Assembly: GCA_943789465.1 (NCBI GenBank)
Contig: CALSUF010000002.1
Location: 434,001-498,000, forward strand
Direction: 5' to 3'
DNA length: 64,000 nt
Source of the DNA: an uncultured Flavobacteriaceae bacterium
Lineage (GTDB): Bacteria; Bacteroidota; Bacteroidia; Flavobacteriales; Flavobacteriaceae
Shown: piece by piece, positions 16,295 to 26,249 of the stretch
Layout of the letters: every line of letters starts with the position of its first letter
How positions within the stretch are numbered: the stretch's first letter is position 1
Position numbers and translations under genes: made by a program
Notes under the pieces: model-generated
Told to the model about the DNA's origin: nothing
Database searches by the model: none
The model's input: the letters and a program-made list of their open reading frames with translations, nothing else

Positions 16295-18721
16295 ATGAAG
16301 ATATCATACAATTGGTTAAAACAATTTATTAAAATTGATTGGACTACTGAAAAAACCTCTGAACTTCTTACTGACTTAGGATTAGAAGTCGAAGGTTTAG
16401 ATTCATTTCAGTCTATCAAAGGTGGCTTGGAAGGCATTGTTGTTGGACACGTTCTTACTTGTGAGCAACACCCTAATGCTGATCGACTAAAATTAACAAC
16501 TGTCAATGTCGGTGCAGACATCCCTTTATCCATCGTCTGTGGTGCACCAAATGTAGCTGCAGGTCAAAAAGTAGCAGTTGCTACCATAGGAACAACTTTA
16601 TACACTAAAGAAGGAGAAGCTTGGACCATTAAAAAAGGTAAAATTCGTGGAGAAGAAAGTCACGGAATGTTGTGTGCTGAAGATGAATTGGGATTAGGAG
16701 TATCTCATGATGGGATTTTAGTTTTAGATGACACCCTTGAAGTTGGAAGTGCATTAGCCAAACACTATGATGTCGAAAATGATTTGGTATTTGAAATTGG
16801 ATTGACTCCAAACCGTGCCGATGCTATGAGTCATTATGGAACTGCAAGAGATCTAATGGCTGGAATGTCACAACATGGTATCATGGCAAAATTGATAAGC
16901 CCTTCCGTGACTGCATTTCATGTAGACAACAGAAGTCTTAAAGTAGATGTTAATGTTGAAGATAAACTAAAAGCACCACGCTATTGTGGTTTGACCATTT
17001 CTGATATCGTTGTGAAAGAATCACCTCAATGGTTGCAAAATCGCCTCAAAGCCATTGGATTAAGTCCTATTAATAATATTGTAGATGCAACAAATTATGT
17101 ATTACATGACTTAGGACAACCATTACATGCATTTGATGCGGATAGAATATCTGGTAAAAAAATTATTGTAAAAACCGTTGAAGCAGGAACAAAATTTACA
17201 ACTTTAGACGGTATTGAACGTACACTTCACCAGGAAGATTTGATGATTTGCGATACTGAGAAGCCGATTTGTATTGCTGGAGTTTTTGGAGGAAAAAACT
17301 CAGGTGTTTCAAATGATACAAATTCTATATTTTTAGAAGCTGCTTACTTCAACCCTGTGAGTATCCGAAAAACAGCCAAAAGGCATGCACTTAACACAGA
17401 TGCCTCTTTCCGATTTGAACGCGGTATCGATCCAAACATTACTAAATACGCTCTTAAAAGAGCTGCTTTATTAATTACAGAAATCGCTGGTGGAAATATA
17501 ACAAGTGATCTGATCGATGAATACCCCAACAAAATAGAAGATGCACAAGTATTTTTAAGTTTTGAAAAAACGAATCAATTAATTGGAGAAGAACTCCCTA
17601 AAGAAACTATAAAAAGTATTCTGAGTGCATTAGAAATAAAAGTAAATAATGTTACTGAAAGTGGTTTAGGATTGACCATTCCAGCGTACAGAAATGATGT
17701 GCAACGCGAAGTAGATGTCATTGAAGAAATACTCAGAGTCTATGGATATAACAACATTGGAATTACCAATAAACTAAACGCTTCTATCTCTAATACATCT
17801 AAGTTTGAAAGTTATAAAGTTGAAAACATAATTGCGAATCAACTTGTTGGACAAGGATTTTATGAAATCATGAATAACTCACTGACTTCAGATAAATATA
17901 CTTCCTATAGTGAGCAATTAAATGAGGCTCATAATGTTAAAATAATAAATCCATTAAGCACTGATTTATCAGTAATGCGTCAATCCATAATTTTCTCTGG
18001 TCTAGAAACTATTGCATTTAACATTAACAGGCAACAAAGTGATTTAAAACTTTTTGAATTTGGGAAAACCTATCATAATTTTGAATCTGATATGAAAGAG
18101 TTTAACCAACTTTCAATTTTTGTTTCTGGAAACAAAACTGAAAAAAGCTGGAACACCAAAGATACACCCGTTGATTATTTTTATTTAAAAGGGTTGGTGA
18201 CGGCTGTATTTGAACGTTTAGGAATTCAAAAACTTAAAAGCTCACCCCTAAATAATGATGTTTTTAAAGAAGGCCAACAATTAAGCGTAGGGAAACACTC
18301 TTTGGTTGAATTTGGAAGTTTAAGCAGCAATTCTCTAAAATGTTTTGGAATCTCTCAAGAAGTATTTTGCGCTAATTTCAATTGGGATAATTTATTAAAA
18401 GTCATCAATCAAAAAACGATCAAATTTAAAGAAATCTCTAAGTACCCAGAAGTAAAACGCGATTTTTCATTATTGATCAACGAAGATGTTACTTTTGAAA
18501 ACATCTTTAAATTAGCTAAACAAACAGAAAATAATTTTTTAAAAGACATCAACCTTTTTGATGTATATACAGGTGATAAATTAGCGGATGGCAAAAAAAG
18601 TTATGCTGTAAGTTTTACGTTGCAGGACAAAAACAAAACGCTAACAGATGTTCAAATAGATAAAATAATGTCCAAAATACAAAAGCGTTTTGAATCAGAA
18701 TTAAGTGCTGAATTGCGCTAA
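16295..18721 (+). CDS. pheT: Phenylalanyl-tRNA synthetase beta subunit
   Basis: The 808-residue beta chain of the (alpha-beta)2 Phe-tRNA synthetase, of full length. An N-terminal tRNA-binding domain (V-G-H-V-L-T-C-E-Q-H-P-N-A-D-R-L) is followed by the B3/B4 editing domain, the B5 DNA-binding-like fold, the catalytic-like core, and a C-terminal FDX-ACB (anticodon-binding) domain. It edits mischarged Tyr-tRNA-Phe. The alpha subunit gene pheS is not adjacent, which is common in Bacteroidota. The end is one base from the end of the convergent trxB gene. Confidence 0.97.
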   Translation: MKISYNWLKQFIKIDWTTEKTSELLTDLGLEVEGLDSFQSIKGGLEGIVVGHVLTCEQHPNADRLKLTTVNVGADIPLSIVCGAPNVAAGQKVAVATIGTTLYTKEGEAWTIKKGKIRGEESHGMLCAEDELGLGVSHDGILVLDDTLEVGSALAKHYDVENDLVFEIGLTPNRADAMSHYGTARDLMAGMSQHGIMAKLISPSVTAFHVDNRSLKVDVNVEDKLKAPRYCGLTISDIVVKESPQWLQNRLKAIGLSPINNIVDATNYVLHDLGQPLHAFDADRISGKKIIVKTVEAGTKFTTLDGIERTLHQEDLMICDTEKPICIAGVFGGKNSGVSNDTNSIFLEAAYFNPVSIRKTAKRHALNTDASFRFERGIDPNITKYALKRAALLITEIAGGNITSDLIDEYPNKIEDAQVFLSFEKTNQLIGEELPKETIKSILSALEIKVNNVTESGLGLTIPAYRNDVQREVDVIEEILRVYGYNNIGITNKLNASISNTSKFESYKVENIIANQLVGQGFYEIMNNSLTSDKYTSYSEQLNEAHNVKIINPLSTDLSVMRQSIIFSGLETIAFNINRQQSDLKLFEFGKTYHNFESDMKEFNQLSIFVSGNKTEKSWNTKDTPVDYFYLKGLVTAVFERLGIQKLKSSPLNNDVFKEGQQLSVGKHSLVEFGSLSSNSLKCFGISQEVFCANFNWDNLLKVINQKTIKFKEISKYPEVKRDFSLLINEDVTFENIFKLAKQTENNFLKDINLFDVYTGDKLADGKKSYAVSFTLQDKNKTLTDVQIDKIMSKIQKRFESELSAELR

Positions 18722-19672
18722 TTAACTTTCTTTGGAAGCCAAATAACGTTCTGCATCCAGAGCAGCCATACACCCAGTTCCAGCAGCAGTAATCGCTTGT
18801 CGGTACACATGGTCAGCAGCATCTCCACTTACAAAAACGCCCTCAACATTTGTTTTTGAACTTCCTGGGTTGTTAATTATATAGCCCGTTTCATCTAAGT
18901 TTAAGAAATCTTGAAAAATATCGGTATTTGGTTTATGACCAATCGCTACAAAAAATCCAGTTGCTGGAATATCAGTTAGCATATTTGATATGTTATTTTT
19001 TACACGAACTCCCGTAACAACTTGCCCGTCTCCTAAGACCTCTTCTGTTTCAGTATTAAATAAAATATCAATATTTTCTGTGTTTTTCACACGATTTGCC
19101 ATGATTTTAGATGCTCTAAATTCATCACGACGCACCAACATTGTTACTTTCGTACACAACTTAGACAAGTAATGCGCCTCTTCACAAGCAGAATCCCCAG
19201 CACCAACTATGACGACTTCTTGATTTCTGTAAAAGAAACCATCACATACTGCACAAGCGGAAACACCTCCTCCAAGTTTTAAGTACTTTTGTTCGGACTC
19301 TAATCCTAAATATTTAGCTGTAGCTCCTGTAGAAATGACAATCGTCTCGCAATGAATTTCTTTAGTACCGTTGATCCAAACTTTGTGTATAGTCCCAGAA
19401 AAATCTACCTTGGTAACCCAACCATCTCTTACATCTGTTCCAAAGCGCTCTGATTGTGCTTGTAATTCTAACATCATAGCAGGCCCTGTAACACCATCAG
19501 GGTAACCTGGGAAATTCTCAACTTCATTGGTGGTTGTTAATTGACCTCCAGGTTGTGTCCCTTGATATAGTACAGGAAACATATTGGCTCGTGCAGCGTA
19601 GATAGCAGCGGTATATCCAGCAGGACCAGACCCAATAATCAAACATTTTACAGACTCTATAGTATCAGACAT
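18722..19672 (-). CDS. trxB: Thioredoxin-disulfide reductase
   Basis: A 316-residue low-molecular-weight TrxR. G-S-G-P-A-G-Y (14-20) binds FAD, the redox disulfide is C140-A-V-C143, G-A-G-D-S-A binds NADPH, and G-D-A-A-D closes the FAD site. It reduces thioredoxin in the cytoplasm. A TACTTTTG box lies 18 bases upstream of the ATG, and a 19-base element shared with another place in the window lies further upstream. The stop abuts the stop of pheT. Confidence 0.95.
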   Translation of the reverse strand: MSDTIESVKCLIIGSGPAGYTAAIYAARANMFPVLYQGTQPGGQLTTTNEVENFPGYPDGVTGPAMMLELQAQSERFGTDVRDGWVTKVDFSGTIHKVWINGTKEIHCETIVISTGATAKYLGLESEQKYLKLGGGVSACAVCDGFFYRNQEVVIVGAGDSACEEAHYLSKLCTKVTMLVRRDEFRASKIMANRVKNTENIDILFNTETEEVLGDGQVVTGVRVKNNISNMLTDIPATGFFVAIGHKPNTDIFQDFLNLDETGYIINNPGSSKTNVEGVFVSGDAADHVYRQAITAAGTGCMAALDAERYLASKES

Positions 19673-19690
19673 AATTTAGATTTTAGGATA

Positions 19691-19698
19691 CAAAAGTA
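19691..19698 (-). promoter_or_regulatory. -7 box (TACTTTTG) for trxB
   Basis: The minus strand reads TACTTTTG, an exact TAnnTTTG match, ending 18 bases before the trxB start. A standard -33 TTTG is not present; the conserved 19-base element occupies the region just above. Confidence 0.45.
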
Positions 19699-19720
19699 GG
19701 CGTTTTACACAAAATACATA

Positions 19721-19739
19721 CGGGAAGTTATCAACAGTT
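19721..19739 (-). repeat. 19-base dispersed element, copy 1
   Basis: CGGGAAGTTATCAACAGTT on the plus strand. It matches the copy at 36012-36030 in 17 of 19 bases. The core TTATCAACA differs from the classic DnaA box (TTATCCACA) by one base. It lies 49 bases upstream of trxB, above the -7 box. Confidence 0.5.
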
Positions 19740-19800
19740 TTAAATAAATTGTAGATTAATTAATTATGATCCCCATAAACAAAAACCAGTAAAATAATCT

Positions 19801-19808
19801 TAACTTTG
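19801..19808 (+). promoter_or_regulatory. -7 box (TAACTTTG) for the udk operon
   Basis: TAACTTTG matches TAnnTTTG exactly, 24 bases before the preferred udk ATG at 19833. If real, the start site lies near 19815, which rules out the TTG at 19806 as the udk start. Confidence 0.45.
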
Positions 19809-19832
19809 TTAGAAATTCAAAATGAAAGCGTT

Positions 19833-20438
19833 ATGTTGATTATTGGTATTGGTGGCGGAACAGGAAGTGGAAAAACAACAGTGGTGAATCAAATTTTATC
19901 AGAATTTCCAACCGGTGAAGTACAAGTAATTTCTCAAGACTCCTATTACAAAGAAACGTCACACCTCAGTTTTGAAGAACGTTGTAAGATTAATTTTGAC
20001 CATCCTAAGTCTATCGATTTTGAATTACTCGAAGCTCACTTGAAAAATTTGAAAAAAGGAAAAAACATCAACCAACCTGTATATTCCTTCAAAACTCATA
20101 ACCGTACTGGTGAAACAACAATTACCGAACCTAAGAAAGTAGTAATTGTAGAAGGAATTTTAATTTTATCTAATCCTGAATTACGAACACTTTTTGACAT
20201 AAAAATATTTGTTCATGCAGATAGTGACGAGCGTTTAATGCGACGTTTAAAAAGAGATATTGCCGAACGTGGGAGAGATTTAGATGAAGTTCTAGAACGG
20301 TATCAAACAACCTTAAAACCAATGCATCAACAATTCATAGAACCAATGAAGGCTTATGCAGATATTATTATTCCAAATAATCGCTATAATACTGTTGCTG
20401 TAAATGTTGTGAAATCCATTATAAATGACCAACTCTAA
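19833..20438 (+). CDS. udk: Uridine kinase
   Basis: About 201 residues. The P-loop G-G-G-T-G-S-G-K-T-T lies at 7-16 when the ATG at 19833 is used; an earlier TTG would add nine residues before a core that normally begins just ahead of the P-loop and would overlap the likely promoter box. D-S-Y-Y, the Asp-rich N-F-D-H-P motif and R-R-L-K-R-D-I-x-E-R-G-R complete the family features. It phosphorylates uridine and cytidine for pyrimidine salvage. The stop overlaps the divIC-like ATG by one base; the four genes udk to mutB form an operon. Confidence 0.94.
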   Translation: MLIIGIGGGTGSGKTTVVNQILSEFPTGEVQVISQDSYYKETSHLSFEERCKINFDHPKSIDFELLEAHLKNLKKGKNINQPVYSFKTHNRTGETTITEPKKVVIVEGILILSNPELRTLFDIKIFVHADSDERLMRRLKRDIAERGRDLDEVLERYQTTLKPMHQQFIEPMKAYADIIIPNNRYNTVAVNVVKSIINDQL

Positions 20439-20770
20439 TGCTGAAAAAATTGTACCCTTTTTTGAAACCATTAAAACTCTTTAAAAACATTTATTTTCTT
20501 ATATTGATGGTGTTTATTGTTTGGATGCTTTTTTTTGATGCCAATTCTTGGTTAATTCACAACGATTTAAATGAAGATATTGAAGATTTAGATTCGAAAA
20601 TTGAATTTTATAACAGTGAGATTTCAAAAGATCAAAAAGAAATCAAAACTCTAAATTCACAAGGTGGCATTGAAAAGTATGCACGTGAACATTATAAAAT
20701 GAAAAAAGAAAATGAAGTAGTCTATATTATAGAAAACGCCGACAGTTTAAAGGTTAAAACAAATGAGTAA
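20438..20770 (+). CDS. FtsB/DivIC-family septum formation initiator
   Basis: A 110-residue bitopic membrane protein. A short basic cytoplasmic end is followed by one membrane segment at about residues 18-36, then a coiled coil (D-L-D-S-K-I-E-F-Y-N-S-E-I) and a Y-A-R-E-H-Y-K-M-K motif typical of FtsB/DivIC. It links FtsL and FtsQ in the divisome. It overlaps the preceding udk gene by one base and the following mutA gene by eight bases. Confidence 0.87.
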   Translation: MLKKLYPFLKPLKLFKNIYFLILMVFIVWMLFFDANSWLIHNDLNEDIEDLDSKIEFYNSEISKDQKEIKTLNSQGGIEKYAREHYKMKKENEVVYIIENADSLKVKTNE

Positions 20771-22133
20771 ATCAAATCTTTTTGAAAATTTTGAATCCGT
20801 TTCAGCTAAAGCATGGAAACAAAAGATTCAATTTGAACTTCAAGGAAAAGATTTTAACGACCATTTAGTTTGGAATTCTATTGAAGGAATTGATGTCAAA
20901 CCTTTTTATCATTCCGAAACTTATTCTAAATCTCCAAAGATTCAGTACAATGCTTCTGACTGGAAAATCGGGCATTCCATTTATGTGAATTCCATAGAAA
21001 AAAGTAATATCCATGCGCTTGCTCTAATTGAAAGCGGTATTGAAAGCGTACATTTTACACTGCCAGCAGCTGACATTTCAGTAGAAAAACTTCTTGAAAA
21101 CATCGATACATCTAAGGTGCCTATTTATTTTGAACCTTTAGTTCTTTCAGAAAAACTAGTTAAAGTACTTCAGGATTTTTCACTAAAAAATAATTCTTTA
21201 TTTTACATCTTACAAGACCCTATTGGTCACTTATCTAGATCTGGAAATTGGCATGAAAATCTAAAAACTGATTTACATACATTAAAACAAACTATTAATT
21301 TAGCAAGTGATTTAAGAAGTGTTATCTCGATTGACTTAGGACTCTTTCAAAATACAGGGGGTAGTATAACTCAACAGCTAGCATATACTCTAGCCCATGC
21401 CAATGAATACCTTAATTTACTTGATTCCGAAAAGCTAAAATCTGTAGTCTTTAAGGTTTCTGTTGGTAGTAATTATTTTTTTGAAATTGCTAAACTTCAA
21501 GCTCTACGAGTGCTATGGCAAAGTATCACAAAAGATTATGGACTTTCTATTGATTGTCATATTCTTAGCCAACCCAGTCGACGCAATAAAACGATTTATG
21601 ACTACAACATCAATATGCTTCGAACAACTACTGAGTGCATGAGTGCTATTTTGGGGAGCAGTGACACCGTTATTAATATGCCTTATGATCATTTATACCA
21701 TAAGGACAATAAATTTGCAAATCGATTATCAAGAAACCAATTACTTATACTCAAGAATGAAAGTTATTTTGACAGCGTTTGCAACCCTACAGAAGGCACA
21801 TATTATATTGAAACACTGACACAACAATTCGCACAAAAATCATTAGATTTATTTAAAGAAATAGAAAAACAAGGTGGTTTTTTAAAACTTCTAAAAGAAG
21901 GAGTTGTTCAGCGAAAGCTGAAAGAACATGCGCAAAAAGAACAGCGTTTATACGACCAAGGATCTGAAGGTCTATTGGGAACTCATTTTCAGCAAAACGA
22001 AACGGATAAAATGAAATTGGATTTAGAAATTTATCCGTTTATCAAACAGCAAGCTCGAAAAACATTGTTAGAACCCATTATCCCTCGTAGAATTTCTGAG
22101 GAAATTGAAAAAAAACGGCTGAAAGATGAGTAG
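20763..22133 (+). CDS. mutA: Methylmalonyl-CoA mutase small (beta) subunit
   Basis: A 456-residue MutA with the TIM-barrel part of the mutase but without the C-terminal cobalamin-binding motif (no D-x-H-x-x-G), as expected for the structural, non-catalytic subunit. Segments such as [15 protein letters not shown] match the mutase barrel. It is shorter than actinobacterial MutA (around 600 residues), which is usual for Bacteroidota. The start overlaps divIC and the end overlaps mutB, each by eight bases, implying coupled translation. Confidence 0.92.
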   Translation: MSKSNLFENFESVSAKAWKQKIQFELQGKDFNDHLVWNSIEGIDVKPFYHSETYSKSPKIQYNASDWKIGHSIYVNSIEKSNIHALALIESGIESVHFTLPAADISVEKLLENIDTSKVPIYFEPLVLSEKLVKVLQDFSLKNNSLFYILQDPIGHLSRSGNWHENLKTDLHTLKQTINLASDLRSVISIDLGLFQNTGGSITQQLAYTLAHANEYLNLLDSEKLKSVVFKVSVGSNYFFEIAKLQALRVLWQSITKDYGLSIDCHILSQPSRRNKTIYDYNINMLRTTTECMSAILGSSDTVINMPYDHLYHKDNKFANRLSRNQLLILKNESYFDSVCNPTEGTYYIETLTQQFAQKSLDLFKEIEKQGGFLKLLKEGVVQRKLKEHAQKEQRLYDQGSEGLLGTHFQQNETDKMKLDLEIYPFIKQQARKTLLEPIIPRRISEEIEKKRLKDE

Positions 22134-24243
22134 AAAAAAAGTTCAACATATAGTCTTAGAAGGAATTAAGTCGGAATCAAATACAAAAAAAACTTTTGAT
22201 ACTGCCGAAACAATAGCCGTACAATCTAAATATTCTGAAAAAGACATAGAATCTTTAGAACACCTGAATTTTGCTGCAGGAAGCGCTCCTTATTTAAGAG
22301 GTCCTTATAGTACAATGTATGTACAACGCCCTTGGACTATAAGACAATATGCAGGATTTTCAACAGCTGAAGACAGTAATGCTTTTTACAAACGAAATTT
22401 AAAAGCTGGACAGAAAGGACTATCAGTTGCTTTTGATTTACCTACCCATCGTGGTTATGATAGCGATCATGAACGAGTAATTGGTGATGTCGGAAAAGCA
22501 GGAGTTGCAATCGATTCTGTAGAAGATATGAAATTGTTATTTGATAATATTCCTTTAGATCAAATGAGTGTATCCATGACAATGAATGGAGCCGTGTTGC
22601 CAATTATGGCATTTTATATTGTTGCAGCACAAGAACAAGGGGTCGAATTACATGAATTGAGCGGAACGATTCAAAATGATATTTTGAAAGAATTCATGGT
22701 AAGAAATACCTACATCTACCCACCTGATGCATCCATGAAAATTATTTCTGATATCTTTGCATATACCAGTAAACACATGCCAAAATTTAATAGTATTAGC
22801 ATTTCTGGTTATCACATGCAGGAAGCCGGAGCTACAGCCGACATAGAGCTTGCTTACACCTTGGCTAACGGACTTGAATACATAAGAAAAGGACTAGAAA
22901 CTGGCTTAGAAATAGACACCTTTGCTCCTCGTTTGTCATTTTTTTGGGGGATTGGAATGAATCACTTTATGGAGATTGCCAAACTTAGGGCAGCTCGTAT
23001 GTTATGGGCTAAAATTGTTCAAAAGTTCAACCCAAAAAACCCAAAATCATTGGCACTGAGAACCCATTGTCAAACAAGTGGATGGAGTTTAACAGAGCAA
23101 GATCCTTTCAACAATGTCGCTCGTACATGTATAGAAGCGTCCGCTGCTATTTTTGGAGGTACCCAAAGTTTACATACAAATGCCTTGGATGAAGCGATTG
23201 CTTTACCTACCGATTTTTCAGCTAGAATTGCAAGAAACACACAAATATATCTTCAAAAGGAACCTAAAATAACCCAAACAGTGGATCCTTGGGCAGGAAG
23301 TTATTATGTTGAAAAACTGACTGCTGAAATTGCAGAAAAAGCATGGAGTCATATTGAGGAGGTAGAAGCTTTAGGCGGTATGACCAAAGCTATTAAATCT
23401 GGAGTGCCCAAACTAAGAATTGAAGCAGCAGCAGCACGTAAACAAGCCCGTATTGATTCTGGACAAGATACTATTGTTGGTGTCAATAAATTCAAGCTTG
23501 AAAACGAAGATGCGTTACAAATTTTAGAGGTAGATAACGAATTGGTTCGGGACCAACAATTGGAGCGATTAAATCCTACTAAAGCACAACGCGATTCTGA
23601 AAAAGTAAAGGATATTTTAGAAAAATTAACAAAAGCTGCAGCAAATGGAAGTGAAAATTTATTAGTTTTAGCGGTAGAAGCTGCCAGATATCGTGCCACA
23701 CTTGGAGAAATTAGTGACGCGTTAGAAAAAGAGTTTGGAAGGCATAAAGCAGAAATTAAAACATTTTCAGGTGTGTATAACAAAGAAATAAAAAACGACA
23801 TGTCTTTTGAGAAAGCCAAAAAAATGGCCAATCATTTTGCAGAACTAGAAGGACGGCGTCCAAGAATAATGATTGCAAAAATGGGACAAGATGGTCACGA
23901 TCGTGGTGCAAAAGTAGTTGCAACTGGCTATGCTGACTTAGGTTTTGACGTAGATATTGGACCGCTCTTCCAAACCGCTGATGAAGCTGCAAAACAAGCA
24001 GTTGAAAATGACGTGCATATTCTTGGGATTTCTTCATTAGCGGGGAGCCATAAAACACTGGTTCCTAAAGTTATCGAAGCTCTAAAATCATATGGTCGAG
24101 ATGATATCATGGTGATTGTAGGCGGCGTAGTTCCAAAACAAGATTATCAATATTTATTTGATGCTGGGACCGTAGCAGTGTTTGGGCCTGGCACAAAAAT
24201 TAGTGAAACCGCTATTTCAGTATTGGATATATTAATAAATTAA
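22126..24243 (+). CDS. mutB: Methylmalonyl-CoA mutase large (alpha) subunit
   Basis: A 705-residue catalytic subunit. The TIM barrel holds R-G-P-Y-S-T-M-Y and the T-H-C-Q-T-S-G substrate region; the C-terminal cobalamin domain has D-G-H-D-R-G with the Co-binding His at 591, then S-S-L-A-G-S-H and V-G-G-V-V-P. It interconverts succinyl-CoA and methylmalonyl-CoA using adenosylcobalamin, serving propionate and branched-chain breakdown. The epimerase and MeaB chaperone genes are not beside it. It is the last gene of the udk operon. Confidence 0.96.
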   Translation: MSRKKVQHIVLEGIKSESNTKKTFDTAETIAVQSKYSEKDIESLEHLNFAAGSAPYLRGPYSTMYVQRPWTIRQYAGFSTAEDSNAFYKRNLKAGQKGLSVAFDLPTHRGYDSDHERVIGDVGKAGVAIDSVEDMKLLFDNIPLDQMSVSMTMNGAVLPIMAFYIVAAQEQGVELHELSGTIQNDILKEFMVRNTYIYPPDASMKIISDIFAYTSKHMPKFNSISISGYHMQEAGATADIELAYTLANGLEYIRKGLETGLEIDTFAPRLSFFWGIGMNHFMEIAKLRAARMLWAKIVQKFNPKNPKSLALRTHCQTSGWSLTEQDPFNNVARTCIEASAAIFGGTQSLHTNALDEAIALPTDFSARIARNTQIYLQKEPKITQTVDPWAGSYYVEKLTAEIAEKAWSHIEEVEALGGMTKAIKSGVPKLRIEAAAARKQARIDSGQDTIVGVNKFKLENEDALQILEVDNELVRDQQLERLNPTKAQRDSEKVKDILEKLTKAAANGSENLLVLAVEAARYRATLGEISDALEKEFGRHKAEIKTFSGVYNKEIKNDMSFEKAKKMANHFAELEGRRPRIMIAKMGQDGHDRGAKVVATGYADLGFDVDIGPLFQTADEAAKQAVENDVHILGISSLAGSHKTLVPKVIEALKSYGRDDIMVIVGGVVPKQDYQYLFDAGTVAVFGPGTKISETAISVLDILIN

Positions 24244-24310
24244 TTATATTTAAACGATTTTAACCAAGTCAACGACATAAGTAAGTAGCAAATGAAACCC
24301 CAAATCTCAT

Positions 24311-25402
24311 ATGCCACTAACAAAAATAATAGCAATTGCGAACCAAAAAGGAGGTGTTGGAAAAACAACAACCGCCATCAACCTATCTAGTGCTCTTAGC
24401 ATTCTAGAACAAAAGGTGTTGCTTGTTGATACTGATCCTCAAGCAAATGCAACTTCTGGCTTAGGAGTTTTATCAAAAAATATTGACCATTCAATTGTAG
24501 AATTATTCCAAGGTAATTTAGAGATTGACCAATGTGTTATAAATACACAAAATCCAAACTTAAAAATCATCCCTGGATCAATAAAGCTTGCAGAAATTGA
24601 AATAGATGTAAAAACACCTAATTTAAATCGGCTTAAAACAGCATTAGATACGCTAAAGAATAAATTTGACTTTATTATTATTGACTGTTCACCTTCTCTA
24701 GGATACCTGACATTAAACTCATTTGTCGCATCTGACTCTATTTTAATACCTGTTCAATGTGAGTTTTATGCATTAGACGGGCTAAGGAAATTATTATCTA
24801 CAATTAAAAGTATTAAAAAATCTTATAATAAAAACTTAAGTGTAGAAGGAATTCTAATGACTATGTATGATGAGCGACTCAATCACAATAATCACGTCAT
24901 TTCAGAATTAAAAAAGCATTTTAAAGATTTAATATTTAAAACAATCATCAAAAGAAACACTAGTCTAAGTGAAGCACCTAGCTTTGGAACTAGTGTATTT
25001 GATTATAAAGTAAATAGTGAAGGCTCTACAAACTACCTAAATCTATCCCACGAAATTATGAAAAACCAAGCTCTGAACAAAGAAACATCTTTGGGGAAAA
25101 ACATCTCCCAAATTATGAAAGAAACTGAGGAAACCATTTTACTTGATCCTTGTATTAAAGACCGAAACCTAGATAATTTTAAAGTTTTTTCTCAAAAAGA
25201 TAAAAATTTCGATAAACTTTACGGCTGTACAAAAAAGGAAGTTGCCGTCCACTTAGGGTTGGCTTTTAATGACATTCACAGTGATGTATGGATGTATCGT
25301 ATTAGACACAAAACAAATCTATTTAGAAAAAACTATCTTTATCTATATTTCTATAAAAACAAAGTCAACCTTGTTAAATTAAGATGGTTTAAACTCAGTT
25401 AA
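24311..25402 (+). CDS. ParA-family ATPase with C-terminal extension
   Basis: A 363-residue ParA/Soj-type protein. The deviant Walker A K-G-G-V-G-K-T-T is at 13-20, D-T-D-P-Q-A-N is the A' motif, and I-I-I-D-C-S-P-S is Walker B; the first 255 residues run parallel to the next gene with many identical segments. Residues from about 256 form an extension of some 108 residues with Y-G-C-T-K-K-E-V and a basic, aromatic C terminus, absent from the second copy. I infer that it arose by duplication of parA. It may segregate another cargo or act with ParB. The canonical motifs suggest an active ATPase. Confidence 0.85.
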   Translation: MPLTKIIAIANQKGGVGKTTTAINLSSALSILEQKVLLVDTDPQANATSGLGVLSKNIDHSIVELFQGNLEIDQCVINTQNPNLKIIPGSIKLAEIEIDVKTPNLNRLKTALDTLKNKFDFIIIDCSPSLGYLTLNSFVASDSILIPVQCEFYALDGLRKLLSTIKSIKKSYNKNLSVEGILMTMYDERLNHNNHVISELKKHFKDLIFKTIIKRNTSLSEAPSFGTSVFDYKVNSEGSTNYLNLSHEIMKNQALNKETSLGKNISQIMKETEETILLDPCIKDRNLDNFKVFSQKDKNFDKLYGCTKKEVAVHLGLAFNDIHSDVWMYRIRHKTNLFRKNYLYLYFYKNKVNLVKLRWFKLS

Positions 25403-25482
25403 AAACTCGATTAAATTCTTAAACAATTAGGTTTAAATTCGTCATAAATAATTGTATTTTTACCTAAATTATTAAACCATTA

Positions 25483-26244
25483 ATGGGAAAGCTCATTGCT
25501 ATAGCAAATCAAAAAGGAGGAGTTGGTAAAACGACTACAACAGTCAATCTAGCAGCCTGTTTAGGAGTTTTAGATAAAAAAGTGTTATTGATTGATGCAG
25601 ACCCTCAAGCGAATGCTTCATCTGGTCTTGGAATTGATGTGGATACAGTAGAACTTGGAACTTATCAATTGTTAGAGCACAATTGTACAGCTCAAGAAGC
25701 CATACAAAAAACATCTGCTACAAATGTAGATATCATCTCCGCACATATTGATTTAGTAGCCATTGAAATCGAATTAGTGAATGTCGAACAACGGGAATAT
25801 ATGCTAAAACAAGCTATTGAATCTGTTAAATCCGATTACGATTACATTCTTATTGATTGCGCCCCTTCATTAGGGCTATTGACACTTAATGCACTAACTG
25901 CAGCAGACTCTGTAATTATTCCCATTCAATGTGAATATTTTGCATTAGAAGGTTTAGGGAAATTATTGAACACCATCAAGAGTGTTCAAAAAATTCATAA
26001 TGAACATTTAGATATTGAAGGATTATTACTGACAATGTATGATTCTCGTTTGCGACTTTCTAACCAAGTTGTAGAGGAAGTACAAAATCATTTTACAAAC
26101 ATGGTTTTTAAAACCATTATTCAGCGCAATGTACGACTCAGTGAAGCCCCAAGTCATGGAGAAAGTATCATTTATTATGACGTAAATAGTAAAGGTGCTA
26201 CAAATTACTTAAGTTTGGCTAAAGAAATCATCAGTAAACAGTAA
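25483..26244 (+). CDS. parA: Chromosome partitioning ATPase ParA
   Basis: A 253-residue Soj-type ParA of normal length. Walker A K-G-G-V-G-K-T-T at 11-18, D-A-D-P-Q-A-N after it, and I-L-I-D-C-A-P-S as Walker B. It forms ATP-dependent gradients on the nucleoid to move ParB-parS complexes. It ends 5 bases before parB, so the two form the standard parAB pair. The 80-base gap to the longer upstream ParA gene may hold its own weak promoter. Confidence 0.95.
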   Translation: MGKLIAIANQKGGVGKTTTTVNLAACLGVLDKKVLLIDADPQANASSGLGIDVDTVELGTYQLLEHNCTAQEAIQKTSATNVDIISAHIDLVAIEIELVNVEQREYMLKQAIESVKSDYDYILIDCAPSLGLLTLNALTAADSVIIPIQCEYFALEGLGKLLNTIKSVQKIHNEHLDIEGLLLTMYDSRLRLSNQVVEEVQNHFTNMVFKTIIQRNVRLSEAPSHGESIIYYDVNSKGATNYLSLAKEIISKQ

Positions 26245-26249
26245 ACATA

